From Acidobacteriota bacterium (GTDB taxonomy: Bacteria; Acidobacteriota; Vicinamibacteria; Vicinamibacterales; JAHECP01): 35,540 nt of DNA. The notes under the pieces are model-generated. The model saw only the letters and a program-made list of their open reading frames with translations, did not search any database and had not been told where the DNA came from. The number at the start of each line of letters is the position of its first letter. Within the stretch, counting starts at the first letter, position 1. The stretch lies in NCBI GenBank assembly GCA_024641665.1, contig JAHECP010000042.1, positions 1-35,540 of the forward strand, written 5' to 3'. A program made the position numbers and the translations under genes. Below are positions 23,604 to 35,322 of this stretch, in pieces.

Positions 23604-23668
23604 CGGACACTCCGGCCCCGGTCGTCTTCGGCCCCGTGCCGTCGCGGCGCTCGGGCCGGGTCGGCGCG
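23600..23668 (+). pseudogene. Truncated start of a second radical SAM gene
   Basis: The ATG at 23600 begins a reading of about 20 codons (VVFGPVPSRRSGR) that matches the beginning of the radical SAM protein at 4744 (LVFGPVPSRRLGR). After that, similarity stops abruptly: the GVNNIPPK region and the CxxxCxxC cluster are gone. What follows to the ATPase start at 23733 reads as arginine-rich noise. This looks like a deletion that removed all but the first 60 bases of a paralogue, which once sat between the winged-helix gene and the ATPase. The ATGA junction with the upstream gene is preserved. Confidence 0.8.
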
Positions 23669-23732
23669 CTCCCGCGATGCTGCCGCGCCGGGCGACGGCC
23701 CGCGCGCGGCCGTTGGTCCGAAGGGAGAGGAG

Positions 23733-24650
23733 ATGACGCTGAACAGACCGCTGTCGGGGCTCCGCGTCGGCGTGTTCGGCAAGGGTGGCGCCGGCAAGAG
23801 CACCGTGACCGTCGTGCTGGCCGAGACCCTGCACAGCCGAGGCTACCCGGTGCTCGTGATCGACGCCGACTCGACCAACGTCGGCCTCGCCAACGCGCTG
23901 GGCGTGGCGCACGACCCGAAGCCGCTCCTTGAGTACTTCGGCGGCGCCGTGTTCGCGGGCGGCCCGGTCACGTGTCCGGTGGACGATCCCGAGCCGCTCG
24001 CCGGTGCGTCCCTCGCGCTCGCCGATCTCCCGTCGGACTACGTGGCGATGAACTCGAGCGGCGTCTGGATGCTCGCCGCGGGCAAGCTGGGCACGCTCGG
24101 CCCAGGAGCGGGTTGCGACGGTCCGATGACCAAGATCGTGCGCGACCTGCGCGTCGTCGATCTCGGGGCCGACGCCGTCGTGCTGGTGGACCACAAGGCC
24201 GGCATGGAGGATTCCGCACGCGGCGTCCTGACGTCGCTCGATTGGGCGCTGGTCGTCGTCGATCCGACAACGGCGGCGCTGCAGATGGCGATTCACCTCG
24301 CGCGGATGACCGGGGAGATGAAACGGGGCGTGGCGCCGGCCACCAGGCACCTGGCGTCGCCCCGCCTCGTCGAGCTGGCCGGCCGCCTGTTTCGCGAGAC
24401 GCACATGCGGGACATCGTGGCGGTGCTCAACCGCGTCCCGGATGCCGAGACGGAAGCCTGCCTGCGGGACCGGCTCGCCGGCGGCGGCGTCGACGTCCTC
24501 GGCGTCCTGCACGAGTCGCTGGTCGTCCCGCAGCAATGGCTTCGGGGCGACCGTCTCCAGTCGAGCCTCCTCTCGGCGGACGCGGACACGGTCGCACGGA
24601 ACCTCGAACACCGGTGCAAGACCGCGGTTCCGATCCGCAGCGCCCCGTAG
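23733..24650 (+). CDS. MinD/CooC-type P-loop ATPase
   Basis: A 305-residue ATPase of the SIMIBI class. The deviant Walker A is GKGGAGKST (16-24), followed by LVIDADSTNVGLANALG (41-57) and VVLVDHKAGMEDSARG (149-163), the region where CooC has D-x-EAG-x-EH. These features point to CooC or a CO-dehydrogenase/metal-enzyme maturation ATPase rather than chromosome partitioning. Such proteins load nickel or Fe-S clusters, but no CODH gene is in the window. GAGAGGAG lies directly before the ATG at 23733. It follows the radical SAM remnant and precedes an FAD oxidoreductase by 126 bp. Confidence 0.88.
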   Translation: MTLNRPLSGLRVGVFGKGGAGKSTVTVVLAETLHSRGYPVLVIDADSTNVGLANALGVAHDPKPLLEYFGGAVFAGGPVTCPVDDPEPLAGASLALADLPSDYVAMNSSGVWMLAAGKLGTLGPGAGCDGPMTKIVRDLRVVDLGADAVVLVDHKAGMEDSARGVLTSLDWALVVVDPTTAALQMAIHLARMTGEMKRGVAPATRHLASPRLVELAGRLFRETHMRDIVAVLNRVPDAETEACLRDRLAGGGVDVLGVLHESLVVPQQWLRGDRLQSSLLSADADTVARNLEHRCKTAVPIRSAP

Positions 24651-24706
24651 CGCGCCGGAGGCCGCCCCGCCAGGCTTGCGGCAGGATCCGCGCAGGGGCA
24701 GGCGCT

Positions 24707-24733
24707 GCGTCCTGCGTCGCCTGCGCAGGACGC
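24707..24733. other. 10-bp perfect stem-loop
   Basis: GCGTCCTGCG (24707-24716) pairs with CGCAGGACGC (24724-24733) around a 7-nt loop in the gap between the CooC-type ATPase and the FAD oxidoreductase. It is one of the strongest hairpins noticed in the window. There is no T-run, so it may be a factor-assisted terminator or an mRNA-processing element. Confidence 0.45.
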
Positions 24734-24776
24734 GCGGGACAATGAGGCAGACCAGCCCTGACAAGAGGAGTCATCG

Positions 24777-26141
24777 ATGACTGCGCGGCACGTGGTCGTG
24801 ATTGGCGCGGGCGCGGGCGGTCTCGCCGCCGCACGCGCGGCGGCGGGCGCGGGCGCCGGTGTCACCATCGTCGGCAACGAGCCGCCGGGCGGCCGCGGCA
24901 CCTGGCACAGCCTGCTGCCCAGCAAGGTGCTGCTGACGGTCGCCGACGGCCTCGGGCAGTCGGCGCGCTTTTCCGACCTCGGGCTGCGGGACGTGGCCGG
25001 CGCGCCGGATCCGGCCGCGACCATGCGGCGCATCGCCGAGCTCAGTCGGAGCTGGAGCCGTGTCCAGTCCGCCGAGCTCGACCGGCTCGGCGTGCGGTTC
25101 GTCGACGGCCGGGCGGCGTTCGCCAACCCGCACCGCCTGGTTGTCGACACCGGCGGCGGTGCGTCGGCGTCGCTGGATGCCGACGCCTTCGTCGTCGCCA
25201 CCGGGTCGGTTCCCGTGTTTCCGCCGCATCTCAAGCCGGACGGCCGGCGCGTGATCGCGCCGCGGTTTGCCTCGAAGCTCGAGCGGCTGCCCGCGAGCGT
25301 CGTGGTCGTTGGGGCCGGCGCAACCGGATCCGAGTTCGTCTACTGCTTCAATCGCCTCGGCGCGGCGGTGACCTGGGTGGTGGACGAGTACGGCGTGCTG
25401 CCGGCCTTCGACCGCGAGGCGGCCGCCGTGCTGGTCGAGGTTCTCGAGCGGCGGGGCGTCGTCCGGCACGAAGGCATGGCCGCGAGGTCGGCTGCCGGCC
25501 ACGGCGACGGCGTGACGGTGACGCTCGACGACGGGCGCGAGCTGTCGGCCGACCTGGCGTTCATCGCGCTGGGCCGGCGGCCCGACGTTGCCGATCTGCA
25601 CGTCGAACGCGCCGGTCTGTCGATCGAGGCCGCGCGTGGCCTCGAGGTCGACGAGTTCTGCCGCAGCGCCGTGCCGCACGTCTACGGTGCGGGCGACGCG
25701 ACGGGGACGCCCCTCATCGCCAACAAGGCCATGGCCCAGGGCTGGACTGCCGGGCTGCACGCCGCCGGTGCGCCCGCACCGGCGTATGATTCCCATGCGC
25801 TGATCGAGGCGGTCTACACCGATCCGGAAGTCGCGCAGATCGGGTTGAGAGAGGGCGGCGCCGCGAACCCGGGCCAGGGCGTCCGGGTGTTGACGCTGCC
25901 GAACCAGATGAACCTGAAGGCGGCGCTCACAGGCGAGACCGGCGGGTTCGTGAAGCTCGTCATCGAGACGGACAGCGGCGTCGTGCTGGGAGCGAGCGCC
26001 GTCGGCGCCCATGCCGCGGACCTGCTCGCGCCCCTCGCGCTCGGCATCCGCTTGAAGGCGGAGTTGCGCGATCTGGCGGCGTCGTTTGCCGCTCACCCCG
26101 GCCTGGCGGAGAGCGCCTACGCGGCGGCGCGCGAGGCGTGA
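24777..26141 (+). CDS. FAD-dependent pyridine nucleotide oxidoreductase without redox cysteines
   Basis: A 454-residue protein of the lipoamide dehydrogenase/mercuric reductase family: FAD motif VVVIGAGAGGLAAARAAA (about 6-23), NAD(P) motif VVVGAGATGSEFVYCFNRLG, YGAGDATGTPL near 302-312 and a dimerisation domain with YTDPEVAQIGL. The redox-active site, normally GGTCLNVGCIPSK, reads GGRGTWHSLLPSK (38-50), so both cysteines are missing. It therefore cannot be a disulfide reductase and may act as an NAD(P)H:acceptor oxidoreductase. GAGGAG lies ahead of the ATG at 24777. It precedes feoA by 40 bp, so cotranscription with feoAB is possible. Confidence 0.88.
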   Translation: MTARHVVVIGAGAGGLAAARAAAGAGAGVTIVGNEPPGGRGTWHSLLPSKVLLTVADGLGQSARFSDLGLRDVAGAPDPAATMRRIAELSRSWSRVQSAELDRLGVRFVDGRAAFANPHRLVVDTGGGASASLDADAFVVATGSVPVFPPHLKPDGRRVIAPRFASKLERLPASVVVVGAGATGSEFVYCFNRLGAAVTWVVDEYGVLPAFDREAAAVLVEVLERRGVVRHEGMAARSAAGHGDGVTVTLDDGRELSADLAFIALGRRPDVADLHVERAGLSIEAARGLEVDEFCRSAVPHVYGAGDATGTPLIANKAMAQGWTAGLHAAGAPAPAYDSHALIEAVYTDPEVAQIGLREGGAANPGQGVRVLTLPNQMNLKAALTGETGGFVKLVIETDSGVVLGASAVGAHAADLLAPLALGIRLKAELRDLAASFAAHPGLAESAYAAAREA

Positions 26142-26181
26142 CCCTTCCCGTACAGCCAGCACCTGTCAGAAACTGTCCCCT

Positions 26182-26445
26182 ATGAGCCCGACGCGGTGTG
26201 TCCGTCTCGATGAGCTGGCCCAGGGGTCACGCGGGATCGTGCAGCGGCTCGTCGGCGGTGGCGCTTTTACGAGCCGCCTGGCAGCGCTGGGCGTGACGAA
26301 GGGGGTGCGGATCGAGGTGCTGCAGAACCGTCGTCACGGGCCCCTCCTGGTGCTGGCGCGTGAGACGCGCCTGGCGCTCGGTCGAGGTGAGGCGCAGAAG
26401 ATCCTGGTCGAGGCGCTTCCCGATGAACGACCCGACTCCCGCTAG
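26182..26445 (+). CDS. feoA: FeoA-domain protein
   Basis: An 87-residue SH3-like FeoA protein: VRLDELAQGSRGIVQRLVGG, SRLAALGVTKGVRIEVLQNR, GPLLVLARETRLALGRGEAQKI. FeoA helps FeoB take up ferrous iron. The start at 26182 has little ribosome-binding sequence, so translation may depend on the upstream gene. Its end overlaps the feoB start by 23 bp. Ferrous uptake suits a reducing niche and supplies the many Fe-S proteins nearby. Confidence 0.9.
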   Translation: MSPTRCVRLDELAQGSRGIVQRLVGGGAFTSRLAALGVTKGVRIEVLQNRRHGPLLVLARETRLALGRGEAQKILVEALPDERPDSR

Positions 26446-28462
26446 ATCGCCGGCGGACCGGCGCCCGAACGCGACCCTGCTCGTGGCGCTCGCCGGACAG
26501 CCCAACGTCGGAAAGTCGACGGTGTTCAACCTGCTCACGGGCCTGAGCCAGCACGTCGGCAACTGGCCCGGCAAGACCGTCGAGCGGAAGGAAGGCGTGT
26601 TCGTCCGGGACGGCGAGCGCGTGCGGATCGTGGACCTGCCCGGTGCCTACGGCCTCACGGCGCGATCGGTCGAGGAGCGGGTGGCGCGCGACTTCGTCAT
26701 CCACGAGCGGCCGGACGTGGTGATCGTCGTCGCCGATGCCTCGGTCCTCGAGCGCAATCTCTATCTGGTGGCCGAACTGCTCGCGCTCGGCGTACCCCTG
26801 GTGCTGGGCCTCAACATGATGGACGTCGCCGAGGCCCAGGGCATCCAGGTGGAGCCGCAGGTGCTTCAGGCGGCGCTCGGCCTGCCGGTGGTGCCGCTCG
26901 TGGCCACGCGGAATCTCGGCGTCGCCGAGCTCGTGGAGGCGGCCGTGCGGCTCGCGAGCGACTCCTCGAGCCATCGCCCGTCGCGGCCCGACATGACCGG
27001 TCCACACCGGGAGGTGCTGGCCCGGCTGCGCGCGCTCCTCGGCGAACGGATCCCCGAGCCCTACGACCCGGCCTGGGTGGCGCTCAAGCTCCTCGAAGGC
27101 GATGTCGAGGTGACCGGACGCGCGCGGGCCTGGGCCGGCGATGAGATCTGGCGCGAGGTGGACGCCCTGCTCGAGGCGCATGAGGATGCGATCGTCGACA
27201 TCACGTCGGGCCGCTATGACTGGATTGCGCGGATGGTGCGTGCGGCCGTGCGGCACCCGCGCCTGCGCCAGGTCAATCTCACCGATCGATTCGACCGCGT
27301 GGCGGTTCACCCGCTCTGGGGCGTGTTCGTGCTCCTCGGCGCCTTCGGGCTGGTGTTCTGGGTGACCTTCGTGGTGGCCGCCCCGGTCCAGAGCTGGCTG
27401 GACGTGCGCGTGGTCGGGAGGCTTCAGGGTGGCCTCGCGCGCGCGCTCACCGGCTCGCCGGCCTGGCTCGGCGGGCTCGCGGTGGACGGCGTCCTGGGCG
27501 GCGTGGGGATCGTCCTCACGTTCCTGCCCGTGCTGGTCGTGTTCTTCGGCGCGCTCGGGCTCCTCGAGGACACGGGGTACCTGACGCGGGCGGCGTACGT
27601 GACCGATCGCTTCATGCACGTCCTGGGGCTCCACGGCAAGAGCTGTCTGGCGCTCTGCCTCGGGTTCGGCTGCAACGTCCCGGCCGTCATGGGTGCACGC
27701 ATGATCGAGGCCCGCGCCGGACGCCTCCTGACGATTCTCCTGGCGCCGTTCGTGCCGTGCAGCGCGCGGCTGATGGTGCTCGCCTTTCTCGCGCCCGTGT
27801 TCTTCGGCCGCGGCGCTCTGCTGGTTTCGTGGAGCCTGGTGGCGCTCAATCTCCTGGTGCTCGCGCTGGTCGGAGTGGCGGCGAGCCGCACGCTCTTCCG
27901 CGGCCGCCACATGGCCTTCATCATGGAGCTGCCGCTCTACCACCTGCCGAACGCGCGGACCATCCTGGCGTTCATCTGGGGGCACGTGCTCGAGTTCCTG
28001 CGCAACGCCGCCAGCATCATCCTGATCGTCTCGGTGGTGGTGTGGGCCGCCGCGAGCTTTCCGGGGCCCGGGATCGAGACGAGCTACCTCGCGCGGTTCG
28101 GCCGGTCGCTCGCCCCAGTTGGCGCGTTGATGGGCTTCGACTGGCGCCTGATCGTGGCGCTCGCGTCGAGCTTCGTCGCAAAGGAGAACGCCATTGCGAC
28201 GCTGGCCATCCTGTACGGCGGCGGTGCGCCGGGCGCCGACCTGGCGCAGACGCTGGCCGCCCACGTCGCACCTGCCTCCGGCCTCGCCTTCCTGACGGTC
28301 ACGATGCTGTTCGTTCCCTGCGTCGCGACGGTGGCGGCCATGCGGCAGGAGACGCGGAGCTGGCGGTGGCCGCTCGTCAGCGTCCTGCTGCACCTGTTGG
28401 TCGCCCTGACGGCCGGGTCGCTCGTCTACCAGACGGCACGATGGCTCGAGTTCGGGCGCTGA
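26423..28462 (+). CDS. feoB: Ferrous iron transporter FeoB
   Basis: A 679-residue FeoB. The GTPase domain has G1 GQPNVGKS (25-32), the G2 threonine in WPGKTVERKEG, G3 DLPGAYG (71-77) and G4-like NMMD (131-134). The membrane part has the two gate motifs FGCNVPAVMGARM and PFVPCSARLMVLAF, and the SSFVAKENAIATLAILYG segment. It moves Fe2+ across the inner membrane. It is somewhat shorter than the E. coli protein (about 770), mostly at the C-terminus. The ATG at 26423 lies within the end of feoA. No FeoC is seen; the zinc-ribbon protein that follows is not FeoC-like. Confidence 0.95.
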   Translation: MNDPTPARSPADRRPNATLLVALAGQPNVGKSTVFNLLTGLSQHVGNWPGKTVERKEGVFVRDGERVRIVDLPGAYGLTARSVEERVARDFVIHERPDVVIVVADASVLERNLYLVAELLALGVPLVLGLNMMDVAEAQGIQVEPQVLQAALGLPVVPLVATRNLGVAELVEAAVRLASDSSSHRPSRPDMTGPHREVLARLRALLGERIPEPYDPAWVALKLLEGDVEVTGRARAWAGDEIWREVDALLEAHEDAIVDITSGRYDWIARMVRAAVRHPRLRQVNLTDRFDRVAVHPLWGVFVLLGAFGLVFWVTFVVAAPVQSWLDVRVVGRLQGGLARALTGSPAWLGGLAVDGVLGGVGIVLTFLPVLVVFFGALGLLEDTGYLTRAAYVTDRFMHVLGLHGKSCLALCLGFGCNVPAVMGARMIEARAGRLLTILLAPFVPCSARLMVLAFLAPVFFGRGALLVSWSLVALNLLVLALVGVAASRTLFRGRHMAFIMELPLYHLPNARTILAFIWGHVLEFLRNAASIILIVSVVVWAAASFPGPGIETSYLARFGRSLAPVGALMGFDWRLIVALASSFVAKENAIATLAILYGGGAPGADLAQTLAAHVAPASGLAFLTVTMLFVPCVATVAAMRQETRSWRWPLVSVLLHLLVALTAGSLVYQTARWLEFGR

Positions 28463-28522
28463 CGCGCCCAGAACCTGCCGGGCGCTCGTGCGCCGAGGCC
28501 ATCGGCAGCAAGGGAGCATGTG

Positions 28523-28720
28523 ATGACCAAGAAGCAGACTCAGCGTCTCGGACCGGGAGGCTTTTGCGTCTGCGTGAAGTGCGAGCATCGGGTGCCGCAT
28601 GAGCGCGGCACGCCGTGCTTGCAGATGCGGTGCCCCGCGTGCGGCGGCCGGATGGTCCGGGAGGGCTCGGCCCATGACGAGGCGCGCAAGCGGCGCAGGG
28701 CGATGACGGCGAAGGCGTGA
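28523..28720 (+). CDS. Small zinc-ribbon-like protein
   Basis: A 65-residue protein with six cysteines: Cys15, Cys17 and Cys20 (FCVCVKC) and Cys32, Cys37 and Cys40 (PCLQMRCPACG). The two knuckles around VPHERGTPC suggest one zinc or Fe-S site. Similar proteins occur near NifX/ORP and feo genes in anaerobes. The C-terminal tail is basic (KRRRAMTAK), so nucleic-acid binding is possible. AGGGAG precedes the ATG at 28523 (a GTG one codon earlier is also possible). Its role is unknown. Confidence 0.8.
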   Translation: MTKKQTQRLGPGGFCVCVKCEHRVPHERGTPCLQMRCPACGGRMVREGSAHDEARKRRRAMTAKA

Positions 28721-28752
28721 CGCGTCCGGTTCCGCCCCGGTTCCCGGGAGAG

Positions 28753-28782
28753 CTGACGTCCGGCCTCCGATCGTGCTATATT
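28753..28782 (+). promoter_or_regulatory. Sigma-70-type promoter of the ars operon
   Basis: CTGACG (28753-28758) and TATATT (28777-28782) are spaced 18 bp apart, giving a plausible -35/-10 pair with a start near 28789. The AT-rich -10 stands out in this GC-rich DNA. It overlaps the ArsR-type operator, which fits repression. Confidence 0.55.
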
Positions 28783-28798
28783 TCGTAAAGTAACGAAA
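28781..28798. promoter_or_regulatory. ArsR-type operator
   Basis: TTTCGT-N6-ACGAAA is a perfect 6-bp inverted repeat lying on the -10 and the expected transcription start. Dimeric ArsR repressors bind such AT-rich palindromes, and the operon encodes an ArsR. It also covers the first possible ATG (28798), which argues that the true arsC start is the later ATG at 28822. Confidence 0.7.
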
Positions 28799-28821
28799 TG
28801 ACGCAACGACCGGGGGGGTCC

Positions 28822-29349
28822 ATGGCGTCGCCGCTCAACGTCCTCTTCCTCTGCACGGGCAACTCGGCCCGCTCGATCCTCGCCGAGGCGACGTTGAACA
28901 ACCTCGCCATCGGCCGGGGACGGTTTCGAGCCTACAGCGCGGGCAGCCACCCGACCGGCCGCGCCAACCCCTTCGTCCTCGAGCTGCTCGCGCAACAGCA
29001 CATCCGCACCGATGGCTTGCGGAGCAAGAGCTGGGACGAATTCGCTGCGCCCGGCGCGCCCGAGATGCACTTCGTGTTCACCGTCTGCGACCGCGCGGCG
29101 GCCGGGACGTGCCCGTTCTGGCCGGGCCAGCCGATGACCGCCCACTGGGGCGTTCCCGACCCGGCCACCGTCGCCGGCTCGGACGAGGACAAGCGCAAGG
29201 CCTTTCGAGAGGCCTTTCTGATCCTGCGGCGCCGCATCGAGCTGTTCGCCAGCCTGCCGTTCGACAAGCTCAGCCGGCTCGCGCTCGAGACGCGGCTCCG
29301 GCAAATCGGCCGCGAACAGGCGCCCGCCGAACCGAAGGCGCGAGGATGA
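28822..29349 (+). CDS. arsC: Arsenate reductase, LMW-phosphatase type
   Basis: A 175-residue arsenate reductase of the low-molecular-weight tyrosine-phosphatase fold. The catalytic loop is CTGNSAR (Cys11, Arg17). A second pair, in TVCDRAAAGTCPFW, corresponds to the redox cysteines of thioredoxin-coupled ArsC enzymes. It reduces As(V) to As(III) for export by Acr3. The ATG at 28822 was chosen because the operator covers the earlier one at 28798; a G-rich stretch just upstream may serve as ribosome-binding site. Its TGA overlaps the arsR ATG (ATGA). Confidence 0.9.
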   Translation: MASPLNVLFLCTGNSARSILAEATLNNLAIGRGRFRAYSAGSHPTGRANPFVLELLAQQHIRTDGLRSKSWDEFAAPGAPEMHFVFTVCDRAAAGTCPFWPGQPMTAHWGVPDPATVAGSDEDKRKAFREAFLILRRRIELFASLPFDKLSRLALETRLRQIGREQAPAEPKARG

Positions 29350-29836
29350 CCATGATCGTGAAGAATCCGCCGCTCGATCGCGTTGCCAGCCCTCACACGG
29401 CCCGTGCGCCCGCGGCGGCGCTCGAGCCGCCGCTCGATCGCGCCGTCCAGGCCGCCAAGGCCGTCGCGCACCCGGCGCGGCTGCGCCTGCTCGCCATGCT
29501 GCGCGACGGCCCCCTCTGCGTCTGCCAGATGACCGCCGTCCTGAAGCTCGCGACCTCCACGGTCTCGGGCCACCTGCTCGAGCTCAAGCGCGGCGGCCTG
29601 GTCGCCGAGGAGAAGCGCGGCAAGTGGGTCGAGTACCGCCTGCGCGCCGGCGGGCCGTTCGCCCGGCTGCTGGACGAGGCGCTGGCGCTCGTGGCGGACG
29701 ACCCGGTCGCAGCCGCCGACCGCGACGCGGTGCGCGGCGTCACGGCCGTGCCGGTCGAGGTCTTCTGCCGCACCGGTCTCGCCACCCGCGGCCGCCGCGC
29801 AGCCTCCGCACGGGGCAAGAACAGGAGGCCGAGGCA

Positions 29837-29840
<4 letters not shown>
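29346..29840 (+). CDS. arsR: ArsR-family arsenic-responsive repressor
   Basis: A 164-residue winged-helix repressor. The As(III)-binding CVC is present as DGPLCVCQMTAVL (Cys58, Cys60), in the helix where E. coli ArsR has ELCVCDL. The DNA-reading helix is ATSTVSGHLLELKRGGLV. Both N-terminal (about 30 residues) and C-terminal (about 40 residues, basic) tails are longer than usual. Arsenite binding releases it from the operator at 28781-28798, so the operon is autoregulated (inferred). The ATG at 29346 overlaps the arsC stop; another ATG lies two codons later. Confidence 0.9.
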
Positions 29841-30928
<1,088 letters not shown>

Positions 30929-30937
<9 letters not shown>

Positions 30938-31034
30938 ATGTCGAATGACGAATGTCGAATGGAGGACCTTGCGTCACACCGCCAGCGTGATCTGTTGCTC
31001 TAATTCGACATTCGACATTCGACATTCGACACTC
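30929..31034. repeat. Palindromic heptamer-repeat element, copy A
   Basis: Left arm: five 7-bp units of the GAATGTC type (30929-30963, variants GAATGCT, GAATGAC). Right arm: the complement GACATTC three times plus GACACTC (31007-31034), with a partial unit before. The core holds an inner inverted repeat (TCAC...GTGA) around GTCACACCGCCAGCGTGATC. The whole can fold as one long hairpin. It starts inside the acr3 stop region and ends two bases before the ATG of the next gene. Copy B lies at 32314. Confidence 0.9.
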
Positions 31035-31036
31035 GC

Positions 31037-32062
31037 ATGGCCGTCATGGACTGGAAATCGCTCTGGAAGTGGCCGGCCGCCCTCCTCCTCTGGGTGGCCG
31101 TCTACGCGTACCTCGGGCCCTTCGCCGGCTGGCTCACCTACGGCGCGCTCGCGATGCGCCGCGGGTCCCGGCTGGCCTCGGCCGTCGAGTTCTTCGCCTT
31201 CGAGACGCCGAAGGTGCTGCTGCTGCTCCTCCTCGTCGTCTTTGGCGTCGGCATCGTCCGGTCCTTCTTCACGCCCGAGCGCACGCGCCGCATCCTCGCG
31301 GGCAGGCGCGAGTCGGCGGGGAACGTGCTCGCGGCGCTCCTCGGCACGGTGACGCCGTTCTGCTCGTGCTCGGCCGTGCCGCTCTTCATCGGCTTCGTCA
31401 CGGCCGGCGTGCCGCTGGGCGTGACCTTCTCGTTCCTCGTGTCGGCGCCCATGGTGAACGAGGTGGCGGTGGTCCTGCTCCTCGGCCTGTTCGGCTGGAA
31501 GGTGGCGGCCATCTACACGGGCACCGGCGTCGCGATTGCCGTGGCGTCGGGTTGGACGATCGGTCGTCTGCGGCTCGAGGGCCACGTGGAGGACTGGGTG
31601 TTCCGCACGCACGCGGCCGATGCGGAGCTCCCCGACGAGCGGCTCGCCTGGCCGGACCGCGTGGCGGCCGGCCGGCAGGCGGTGCGGGACATCGTCGGCA
31701 AGGTGTGGCCGTACGTCGTGGCGGGGATCGCCGTCGGCGCCGCGATCCACGGCTACGTGCCCGAGAACTTCATGGCGTCGCTCATGGGCAAGAGCGCGTG
31801 GTGGAGCGTGCCCGCCGCGGTCGCCCTGGGGATCCCGATGTACTCGAACGCGGCCGGGATCATCCCCATCGTCCAGGCGCTGCTCGACAAGGGCGCGGCG
31901 CTCGGCACGGTGCTCGCGTTCATGATGGCGGTGATCGGGCTCTCGCTGCCCGAGACCGTCATCCTGCGCAAGGTGCTCAAGCCGACGCTCATCGCGGCGT
32001 TCATCGGCGTCGTCGGCACGGGCATCCTGGCCGTCGGCTACCTGTTCAACGTGCTGTTTTGA
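31037..32062 (+). CDS. COG0701 permease (ArsP-like)
   Basis: A 341-residue permease with eight or so membrane helices. The CSCSAVPLFIGF motif (Cys109, Cys111) and the FLVSAPMVNEVAVVLLLGLFG and GIPMYSNAAGIIPIVQALL segments define the COG0701/DUF318 family. Members include ArsP, which exports trivalent organoarsenicals, but the family also has other or unknown substrates. Location after acr3 supports an arsenic-related role. The ATG at 31037 lies at the edge of the palindromic element, which therefore forms its whole leader; an ATG three codons later is an alternative. Confidence 0.88.
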   Translation: MAVMDWKSLWKWPAALLLWVAVYAYLGPFAGWLTYGALAMRRGSRLASAVEFFAFETPKVLLLLLLVVFGVGIVRSFFTPERTRRILAGRRESAGNVLAALLGTVTPFCSCSAVPLFIGFVTAGVPLGVTFSFLVSAPMVNEVAVVLLLGLFGWKVAAIYTGTGVAIAVASGWTIGRLRLEGHVEDWVFRTHAADAELPDERLAWPDRVAAGRQAVRDIVGKVWPYVVAGIAVGAAIHGYVPENFMASLMGKSAWWSVPAAVALGIPMYSNAAGIIPIVQALLDKGAALGTVLAFMMAVIGLSLPETVILRKVLKPTLIAAFIGVVGTGILAVGYLFNVLF

Positions 32063-32082
32063 TTGCGGGAGCAACCCTCATC

Positions 32083-32322
32083 ATGAAGAAGCTGCAGATT
32101 CTCGGCACCGGCTGCGCGAAATGCGAGATGCTGGCGAAGCACACGGAAGAGGCTGCGCAGGCGCTCGGCCTCGCCTACGAGTTGACGAAGGTGACCGACA
32201 TCGCCCAGATCACGTCGTTCGGCGTGATCTCGACCCCGGCGCTCGTGGTGGACGGCAAGGTGAAGGTGACGGGGAAGGTGATCTCGGCTGAGGCGATCAA
32301 GACACTGTTGAGCGAATGCTGA
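32083..32322 (+). CDS. Thioredoxin-fold small redox protein
   Basis: A 79-residue glutaredoxin-like protein with active site GCAKC (Cys11, Cys14) and the FGVISTPALVVDGKV strand with the cis-proline, as in the MTH895 redox-active disulfide family. It often follows COG0701 permeases and may supply reducing power for arsenic or sulfur chemistry. GGGAG lies about 11 bases before the ATG at 32083. Its end, GAA TGC TGA (Glu-Cys-stop), is again supplied by a palindromic heptamer element (copy B), as in acr3. Confidence 0.88.
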   Translation: MKKLQILGTGCAKCEMLAKHTEEAAQALGLAYELTKVTDIAQITSFGVISTPALVVDGKVKVTGKVISAEAIKTLLSEC

Positions 32323-32427
32323 ATGTCGAATGCTGAATGTCGAATGAAAAGCTCGTGTCACGCTGCCACCGCGTGATCCGAAGCTCCAATTCGACATTCG
32401 ACATTCCGCATTCGACATTCGACATTC
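32314..32427. repeat. Palindromic heptamer-repeat element, copy B
   Basis: Left arm: GAATGCT, GAATGTC, GAATGCT, GAATGTC, GAATGAA (32314-32348). Right arm: GACATTC twice, CGCATTC, GACATTC twice (32393-32427). The core (TCACGC...GCGTGA, 6-bp stem) is similar to that of copy A. It lies between the convergent ends of the thioredoxin-like gene and the ADOP gene and could end transcription from both sides as a long hairpin. Confidence 0.9.
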
Positions 32428-32430
32428 GTC

Positions 32431-34950
<2,520 letters not shown>

Positions 34951-35322
34951 CGACAGACTCCTGACCGGAGGAGAGAAGACTACTGAGACAGGACGCACAG
35001 GGTGGACGTAAGGTTCCGCTTTGGTACGGGTTCGGGGGTTCTCGGGTTCTCCGGGTACGTGTTCCGCGCGCGGCGACTTCCGTGGGCATGCCGTGGGCAT
35101 GCCGTGGTGTCGCGCGGCGGGACGTCCGATCACAGTCTTCGTGGGCCAGATGGCCGCCGGAAGTCCGGCAATCGATTCGCGGCTGACTGAGATCGCACGC
35201 AACTGCACGGTTTTGTCACCGGGTGGGCAGCCCGGGCCGCGCGAGGCGCGAGGGCACGCTGATTGCTAAACTTGGCGGGCCCGGCCCGGGCCGCGGGTGT
35301 TCGCACAGTCGAAGGAGCGAGT
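34951..35322. other. 372-bp divergent intergenic region
   Basis: It separates the ADOP gene (minus) and the DUF2339-like gene (plus). The only structure seen is an 11-bp tandem repeat GTGGGCATGCC (35082-35092 and 35093-35103), each with the palindrome GGCATGCC, and a repeated GCCCGGGCCGCG near 35227 and 35284. These could be operator sites for the ADOP promoter. No convincing promoter or small gene was found. Confidence 0.45.

Noticed and set aside
26267-28675. 802-codon open frame on the minus strand opposite feoB
   Set aside because: It is the antisense shadow of feoA-feoB in GC-rich DNA, with a composition rich in Arg, His and Glu and no family motif.
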